This document shows, in pieces, positions 57,014 through 64,000 of a DNA stretch of 64,000 nucleotides (the first letter of the stretch is position 1; each line of letters opens with the position of its first letter). The translations under genes and the position numbers were made by a program. The DNA is taken from contig NC_134679.1 in assembly GCF_024713945.1 (NCBI RefSeq), positions 2,113,001 to 2,177,000 of the forward strand. The letters are read 5' to 3'. This stretch comes from Dermatophagoides farinae (Eukaryota; Arthropoda; Arachnida; Sarcoptiformes; Pyroglyphidae). Below the pieces are notes generated by a model. It had not been told where the DNA came from and searched no databases. It saw only the letters and a list, made by a program, of their open reading frames with translations.

Positions 57014-57397
57014 ATGCCGTTATTTCGTCAACAATTATTGACACAAGATCCACGATACCGTTATATTGTAACGTTATGTAATTATTGTCTTGCCACATTA
57101 TTCTTGGGCATGATCGTTGTATTGTCAGGTGTTATGTTTATCACCTATGTTGAACAAAAAAAGAATCAAGATGAATATGATCATGAAAAAATATCATTTG
57201 CCCATAAATTTGGCATTATATTATTGGTCAGTGGTTGTATATTTCTTTTGGCTTCATTCATCGTATTTGTTGTTGCATCGATTATGTATGTTCGTACACG
57301 CACAGAACCACCACCAACAATCGAAACACCGGAACCAAGCGAACAAATTGAGACGGCACATTCAGCGGAGGGTGATATATTAACAAATCCAGCTTAA
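57014..57397 (+). CDS. Small two-TM protein with Pro/Glu-rich tail
   Basis: A single-exon frame of 127 residues. A polar lead (MPLFRQQLLTQDPRYR) precedes TM1 (LATLFLGMIVVLSGVMFITYV), an acidic/basic loop (EQKKNQDEYDHEKISF), TM2 (FGIILLVSGCIFLLASFIVFVVA), a basic stop-transfer (YVRTRT) and an acidic Pro-rich tail (EPPPTIETPEPSEQ). The lead, two-span, charged-tail layout matches the neighbours, but there is no coding intron, so relatedness is uncertain. Composition is clean and the start is preceded by stops, so a real gene is likely. No family is recognised. Confidence 0.7.
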   Translation: MPLFRQQLLTQDPRYRYIVTLCNYCLATLFLGMIVVLSGVMFITYVEQKKNQDEYDHEKISFAHKFGIILLVSGCIFLLASFIVFVVASIMYVRTRTEPPPTIETPEPSEQIETAHSAEGDILTNPA

Positions 57398-57962
57398 TTC
57401 ACCGATTATTGTCGATTCAAAAACCATAAAGTTAACCAAAAAAAAAAAACATACACAAATACACACTTATGCCTTTGTTTTTAGATCTGATTGATTAATC
57501 AAGATCTTTTTATTTAATCTAAATATGAAACCACTTACCACAACCTTATTCTTCTTGTTATTACAATGAGCAGCTACAGAATTTTTTTTTGGGTTGTCTC
57601 GGATTATGCATTTTTTTGCAGACCTTTAATATTGTTACTTGTTTACCAATGACAACTTTCATTTGATCATAATAATATTTGATATATAAATGTTGAACCT
57701 ACCTTATATTAACTAATTAATATACTTAGTTAATAGGATCACAGGTTGACAAATTCTTAAAATTTCTTGATTTTTCTGGAGAAATAATTTTATTTCGATT
57801 CGATACGCCATTTATGAATAGTCATTGAGAGTACGTGTTTTCATCCAAACGCCCAGCTAGCCTGTATTGACAATTTTATGATTCTGTTTTCTGCTTTTCT
57901 TGTTGAAGTTTTCATTCTTTTTATTTTCTTTTTCGAAATTGTTTCTAATAAATAAAAGAATT
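57398..57962. other. Intergenic between two plus-strand genes
   Basis: 3' UTR of the small membrane protein and upstream region of ATP6AP2. A/T-rich; no gene seen. Confidence 0.4.
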
Positions 57963-59344
57963 ATGTATCGATACGTTTTATTAGGTAATTTTTTCGCATT
58001 AAAATTACAATTTATATTTCTAATAATTATTTTCTTTCAACAGTGATATTTTCATTCATAACAATTTCATCATCATCAAATATTGAAATTCTTTATTCAC
58101 CTGATTCAATCATATTTCAAAATACCACCGATGCGCTTTCAAGCACAGATTTTTCTTCATTCTTGAGCCAATGTCTTGGCTATACGACCAAGGTAATTAT
58201 ATATATGAGGTATTATTTTCATTAAAAATTATAATTTGTTCAAAAATTAGAAACCAAATTGGAACGGATTTTATGGCTATAAAAATATTGCCAAAAATGT
58301 TCCGAAAAGCGTTGTTGTATTTCATATTCCAGTTTCACTACAACCGATTGCTGCCCATACATTCTCAATGAATATTGTAAGTTTTAAATTTTTCGATAGA
58401 TTTTAGATTCTCATTAAACATTTTTGTACAGGATTCCGATTTAAATGAACAATATCATAAAACCAAAAAATTGATGACAAAAACCAAGAATGAGGTGCAA
58501 TCAGATTTTATTCGATTGTCAAATTTTGACGAAAAAACTGACTTGGAATCACAATTGAATTCATTGGAAAAACATTTGAGCAAGGTAAAAATTATAAAGT
58601 TTTTAATGTATATGTTTCATTACAAAAAAAATATGATTTTAATCAAGATGGAATCGCGTAACGAAGATCAACCAGTTTTTCTATGGTTCGAAATGTTTTC
58701 CAGTAATAATGGTGCCGATGTTGTGGACAGATTTTCAAAGGTAATTTTTGACTGCCTTTTGTCTAATGTAATCTTGTAATTATTTCAATCAAATCTTTGC
58801 CAGATAATTAATCATGTAAAATATTTATTTGGACCTAATACATTGATCGTATCTATTTATGATGAAAATCAATCCATTTTGGAACGAGCCATTCGTCAAG
58901 CGGTAAGTTAAAGTAGTTTTTTTTCATTATTTGAATTTATATGTCAAACGTATACGTATTCGTCACTAATGACGAATCGTTCCATGGGGACAATTTCCAT
59001 TCGATTTGATCTATCAGACTGAAAACGATTTTATCCATCCATCATGAATTCTGAATGATCATATCTAAATGCATAAATGATGTCATTTTAATATTGAATT
59101 GAATTTTTTTCTCTTCTCTCTCTCTCCACACAAGGGTAAGGATGGTGAAAAGGAAAAATATAAAGTGAATTTAGCTCATGAATATGATGTTGATTTTCAT
59201 ACATCATTCATTACAATCGGTTTTGCATCATTATTGTTTATATTGGCCGTATTTATTATATCCGTTTCAATGTGGAATATTGATCCAGGCCGTGATTCAA
59301 TCATCTATCGTTTAACATCGCAAAAAATCAAAAAAGATCAATAA
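57963..59344 (+). CDS. ATP6AP2: Prorenin receptor / V-ATPase accessory protein 2
   Basis: Exons 57963-57984, 58044-58192, 58251-58376, 58432-58584, 58648-58740, 58804-58902 and 59135-59344 join in frame into 283 residues. A signal peptide leads (MYRYVLLVIFSFITISSSS). The lumenal region is poorly conserved. The last exon gives the family signature: a single TM segment followed by SMWNIDPGRDSIIYRLTSQK, nearly the vertebrate [20 protein letters not shown] end. The family assists V-ATPase assembly and acidification in the ER/Golgi and endolysosome, and in animals also Wnt/planar-polarity signalling. It is shorter than the vertebrate protein (350 residues), all in the lumenal part. A furin-type site was not identified. 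Confidence 0.92.
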
Positions 59345-59760
59345 AGATCAATCAATTATTTCATATTTGTTGGTTTCTTTTTATCATCATTATCACCATT
59401 TTCATAATAATCTAGTCTTGTTCAGATACACACACACACACACAAAATGAACAGATTTTCTTGTAACTTATATTTTTTTCTTTTTTTCCATAATATTATT
59501 TTTATCCAAGAAATTCAAAATGAATGAATGAATGTATCTTTTTTTTCGTCAAGTTTGTATACATAATAACATATTAGATTCTTTTTGTTGATTTGTAGCC
59601 GGTCAATTTCAAAACAAAAAAAAAATTCCATTTAAGAATTGTCTGAGTGTGTGTGTGTGTGTGTGCATGTTTGAATAAAAATTTATCAATTTATGTTGTG
59701 TACATTCAAGAATTTTGAATAAAATTGAGAGATCAAATAAAAATAAAAAATAAAAACAAA
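59345..59760. other. Convergent 3' flank
   Basis: Between the ATP6AP2 stop and the end of the SHOX-type gene. CA and GT tracts (about 59428-59446 and 59646-59664). No coding segment is seen; both 3' UTRs probably lie here. Confidence 0.4.
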
Positions 59761-62700
59761 TCAAGCCTTTGAATCTTGATCAAGATCAATTGTCATTCGA
59801 TCATTGTCTATTGGACTAGTTGATTGTTTTGGAAAAAAATGTTCTTTTTCTGTCTGATTTATTCTTGTAAATATTTCCGATTCCGATTGTTCATCAACGT
59901 TCGTTTTTATTGCCGTTTTTGTTGTCATTAGTAGTGGTGATGTTGCTGGTATCATTGTCATAGGCACACGAGATGAAAGACCAAATCCAGATGATGATGA
60001 TGATGATCCAAATAAATGTATGTTTGATGATGCTGATGATACGGAAGAGGAAGAGTTGCCATTATTAAATAAGGAATTACTAGCGAATGGTAATGATGAC
60101 GATGCTGATGATGTTGATGATGATGCTGCAGCTGCTAATGCCGCATAATGTTGTAGAAAATTAATAGGATGACTTAGATAAGGCATATAATGTGCTACAT
60201 TGAATGATGTTGGTAATGGTGGTTGGCTACCAATCGTATGGACATTACCGCCAATCGAAGAAATAGTATTGGATGTAGGCGTTATTGTTGAAGTTTGTAT
60301 TGCACTTGTCTGTGATTGCAGTATAGATAATGGTGATGATGATGATAATCCTATATGTTGATTATGATGATGATGATGAAGATGGTTATGATTTGATCGA
60401 TAATTTCGATCAAATTCAATCATTGTTGCAGTGGATGTATTAATAATTGGCGGTGATAATGATGATGACGATGATTGTGATTGTGATTGTAATTGTAATG
60501 TTGGTGGTTTCGACAATCCATAACGAATATTTAAACCGGTAGCAGTATTAGCGTTAGCATTAGTAGTCGTAGCAGCATTATTATTCATGAGGTAGTTATT
60601 AATAGTGGCACGTGATTGTTCCGCAATTGAACCAGTAATACTATGTGGACTCATCATTATGGTACCTATATAAGAAAGAAGACAGAAATAATAAAGGAAA
60701 ATGGCCCCCCACCCCACACACACACACACAACACAGAAAACACATTGATTCAAAGATTTGATTGAATTAAATCATTCGATTAATTAAATGATTGATCGAA
60801 TGTAATAATCATAATATATATTTCAATGATATAATAATGATAATAATAACAATCAAGTTGCATGCATTATCATCATCATCGAATCACTTACTTTTATGTA
60901 TTTGACTTTCATGTTTACGGCATTTAGCACGACGATTTTGGAACCAAACCTTTTGATAATACAAGTGAGCAAGAAAAAAAATGGGAAACAAAACAAAGAA
61001 AAAAAAATTATTATCAAAATGAATCACAATATTTTTTTTTGTTGGTGAATCGGTCCCTTAGGATCAATGTTTGTTGATCAATGATGATGATCTTGATTGA
61101 TAATAATGATAATATTATTTCGTTTTCAATATCTAGAATCTCAATGGATTTATTCTATTCATGATGATATGGAAAATTTTTTTTTTTGTTCATCATATAT
61201 AATTAGATTGTGACAAAAATAAAAAAAAAGCGATAGAGTGACTGCAAGTGAATGAGTGTGAAATGAAAATTGTTTCAATATGGAACGAAAAAATTGTGTT
61301 GTTGTTGTTGTTGTTGTAGAAAATGGAAATGATGAACCATTATTGTTGTGAAAATAGGGGAGTAGCAAATCGATTTTAAAAATCGATCAGTTAGTTTACT
61401 ATGTGATTATATATATAATAATTGAATTAAAACACACCAAAAAACGATGATAGTGTAGTGTGTACGCGCGCAAATATCGCATATCATTTCTGTGAAAATT
61501 GTCCCCTTGAATCTTTGAAAGCCATTTATTCAATTGACTGATTTTTTTTTCGGCCCCATTTTCTATCGTTTTATTTTTTTCTCTCTCTCTCTCTCGATTA
61601 CGGTTTGTCAACAATATATTCTCTATATTGTAGTCAAATGAATTTGAATGAATGATGACGATGATGTGGTCGATTTTTTGTTGTTGTTGTTGTTGTCGCG
61701 CGCGCGCTATAGATAAAATAATGAAAGCAGTAATGAAATACAATTCAAATCAAGATCATTTATTTATACCAACAAGAATTCACCAGAGTATAAATGATGG
61801 TGGAAGGGGACGAAAAAAAAAATTTTTTTTTATTGACATCCAAGAAAGCAAGAGATAGATAGAGAGACAGGAAAAAGATGGATTATATCATTTAAGGCAA
61901 TGAATAGGAAATGAAAATGAATGAATAAATGAATTATATATTCAGTTGAATTACAGACTGTGTATGTATGGATTACATGAACCCATCACGATATATTGAA
62001 AACAAAACAAAAAAACAAAAAAAAAACAAGTCATTAGAAAGCAATCCTCTTAAGTGGTTGTTGCGTGTTTTGTTTTGTCATTTCAAAAATTTTCATTTTC
62101 TCTTCATTCATTTAGCCACACACACAGAATAACTATCGATTCATTTCCATGTTGGGGTTCATCAATTTGATTATCATCATCATCATCATCATTGAATTAA
62201 TTCATTAACACACACACAATGTATTTTCCTCGTTTTTTTTGTTGTTGTTGATTTCATTATGAAAAAAAAACCAATGAATGAATCAGGAAGAACGAGGACA
62301 GCCAAAAGATTAATAACACTATACTCTATTCTTCATTGTATTCTGGGATGTTTATTTATTTGTTTTGTTTTGTTTTGTTTTGTCCGCCAAACCATCATCC
62401 ATTATAATCAATGGAAGCAAAAAAAAATCATAAAACAATTGACTGTCTCATTGCCACTCTCTCTCTCTCTCTCTCTCTCAAAATGGATACACACAAATGG
62501 TAATCAAAGACAATAATTTCTGTCATAATTAATTTAATTATAATTATGTCAAATTTTCTTTTTTTGTCTCTCAAATTGAATTTCTATAGTTTTGAAATGA
62601 ACAAAACAAAACAAAACAAAAAAAAAATTTAAAATTTTTCAACTGATAACCAATGTGATTGATAAATGTAATTAAAAATAAAATAGATAATGAAAAGTTT

Positions 62701-63995
62701 TTCCATTCATTCATGGACAATGGTCATACAAATAAATGGGATAGATTAATATTCATTATGATGATCATCATCATTGATGACAATGCAACTTTTGGATAAA
62801 ATTGTGTTTATAATTCAATTTGACAATTTATATTACACACATGCTTGTAGCTAAAAAAAAGTGATTTGTTTCAATTTATTTATTTTTTTTCCCTATTTCG
62901 AGATGAAAACATCAACGATAACAAAACAATTGAAGATTGTCAACACATTTTAACAATAATTGAAATTGGATTGAAATGACCAATAAAGTGAATGTGATGT
63001 GGTGGCTTTTTAAGTAATATAATAATTCTTCAACCAAATGGATTCTGATTCCAGACTGTCTGTGTATGTGTGTGTGTCTGCATATTCATTTATTTGGTTG
63101 GAAAAAAAATCACTATTGGTCAATCTACTAAATTGTTTTATTAAATTATAGATCAGATTGTCAACTGATATTAGCAATAATGTTTTATGGGACATTTTTT
63201 GTTTTTGTTTTCGTTTATTTTCTTTTCGACAACATAAGTTGATTTGGTTTTTTTTTCTGTCTTCTTTCTTTCGGCTGTTTAGTTCAATTTTCATGATTGA
63301 CAGTTTTATTTTTTTTTCGTTTATTTATAATTGAAAAAAAATCAACAAATAGTGGATAGTGGTCAGCATTCGAAAACAAAAACAACAACAATGTCACCAT
63401 GTATTACGAACGGCAAAAAAATGTGGAAAACAAACCATTGTCAAATCTAATTTTCATCTAGTCATTTTGATCCAAAATAGCTGTGTCTTTTGGTTTCAAA
63501 TTTTTCGTTTTCAAAAAAAAAGTTTTTAATTAAGAAAAAAAAATTTCTTTTCACAACACATACCTGTACACGTGCTTCCGAAAGACCTAATCGTTGTGAT
63601 AATTCTTCACGCATAAATGCATCCGGATAATGTGTTTCATCAAATAATCGTTCCAATTCATTCAATTGTTCTAATGTAAAATTTGTACGCGATCTTCGTT
63701 GTTTTATTTTATTACTACCGTTATTGTGTTGATGATTGACCGACGATGATGTTGTTCCATTTAACAATGAATGATGCGGATGATGATGATGGTGTTGGTG
63801 TTGGTGTTGGGAAGCGGCAGCAGCTGCTGCTGCTGCCGCCGCCGCCGCTGCTAAACGTAATGATAATGATGCCGGTGATTGTACACGATCATTCTCTTTG
63901 AAATTATTTTCATGATGATGATTACCAATCAAATCTAATGTATGATGTGAATGAATCGATCGTGAATTTGAATTTTTCATATCCATTATCATCAT
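59761..63995 (-). CDS. SHOX: SHOX-type paired-like homeobox transcription factor
   Basis: Exons 63564-63995, 60892-60949 and 59761-60665 join in phase into 464 residues. The homeodomain is split after residue RVQ, and its residues read [40 protein letters not shown] and [19 protein letters not shown]. They are almost identical to human SHOX/SHOX2, including Gln at position 50 (paired-like, Q50). Upstream are an Ala-run and a His-run; downstream are Ser-, Asn- and Ala-rich low-complexity regions. SHOX proteins regulate limb/appendage and neural patterning. The usual C-terminal OAR motif (NSSIADLRLKARKH type) was not seen. The start [11 protein letters not shown] lies 5 bases from the window edge; further 5' sequence may exist outside. 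Confidence 0.93.
60950..63563 (-). other. Intron 1 of the SHOX-type gene
   Basis: 2.6 kb, the largest intron in the window, inside the homeodomain. It contains a GTT tract near 61298-61317, a CGCG patch near 61697-61705, CT repeats near 62458-62479 and AT-rich sequence. Frames at 61159, 61399, 61652, 62259 and 63010 look like chance. Large introns of developmental transcription factors often hold enhancers; none can be pinpointed here. Confidence 0.5.
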
Positions 63996-64000
63996 TTGAT

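Noticed and set aside
1-64000. Search for retroelements, viral relics and CRISPR-like arrays
   Set aside because: No reverse transcriptase, integrase, capsid or envelope-like frame, no LTR pair and no spaced direct-repeat array was seen; repeats present are microsatellites and small DNA-transposon derivatives.

Overview
The window is nuclear DNA from an arthropod, most likely an astigmatid mite of the house-dust or itch mite type. The evidence is strong A+T richness, pervasive CAT/ATG and CA microsatellites, short introns (mostly 50-150 bases) with GTAAGT/GTATGT donors, closely packed genes on both strands, and arthropod-style orthologues. The mite assignment is an inference from genome style; no species-diagnostic gene was seen. 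No CRISPR, rRNA, tRNA, reverse transcriptase, LTR or capsid gene was recognised. Gene models were built by hand by joining splice sites with matching phase; nearly all end in an exact multiple of three.

0-7.1 kb: neuralized (+), a BNIP3-type mitophagy receptor (-) and a PRC1/Ase1 spindle-midzone protein (-). 7.4-11.3 kb: a gene-poor accessory patch with orphan reading frames and several small DNA-transposon relics: a 199-bp pogo/mariner-like MITE, a 127-bp element with 15-bp TIRs, an 80-bp hAT-type MITE and a piggyBac-like end. 11.3-15.8 kb: SLU7 (-), MED11 (+) and ISY1 (-). This block carries a clear tandem duplication that left a 3'-truncated second SLU7 and a fragment of the ISY1 end, while the second MED11 was deleted. 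17.4-26.4 kb: sideroflexin (+), the PLP homeostasis protein PLPBP (-), exocyst subunit EXOC5/Sec10 (-) and inositol-polyphosphate 5-phosphatase INPP5A (+).

27.7-40.4 kb: hormone-sensitive lipase (+), exosome subunit EXOSC3/RRP40 (-), an AidB-like acyl-CoA dehydrogenase (+), a small two-TM protein (-), a basic orphan protein (-) and DGAT1 (+). The window therefore holds a triacylglycerol synthesis enzyme, a triacylglycerol lipase and an acyl-CoA dehydrogenase within about 13 kb. After a 4.6-kb gene-free stretch come TTC39 (+, 45-47.5 kb) and a secreted, extremely lysine-rich orphan protein (+, 49-50.3 kb).

50.7-57.4 kb holds five small membrane proteins, each with two main hydrophobic segments. 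Four of them, plus the one at 33.6 kb, share the same architecture: two coding exons with a phase-1 intron just before the first membrane segment. This is the best candidate for an undescribed lineage-specific family. The window closes with ATP6AP2 (prorenin receptor/V-ATPase accessory, +) and a SHOX-type paired-like homeobox gene (-) whose 5' end may continue past the right edge.
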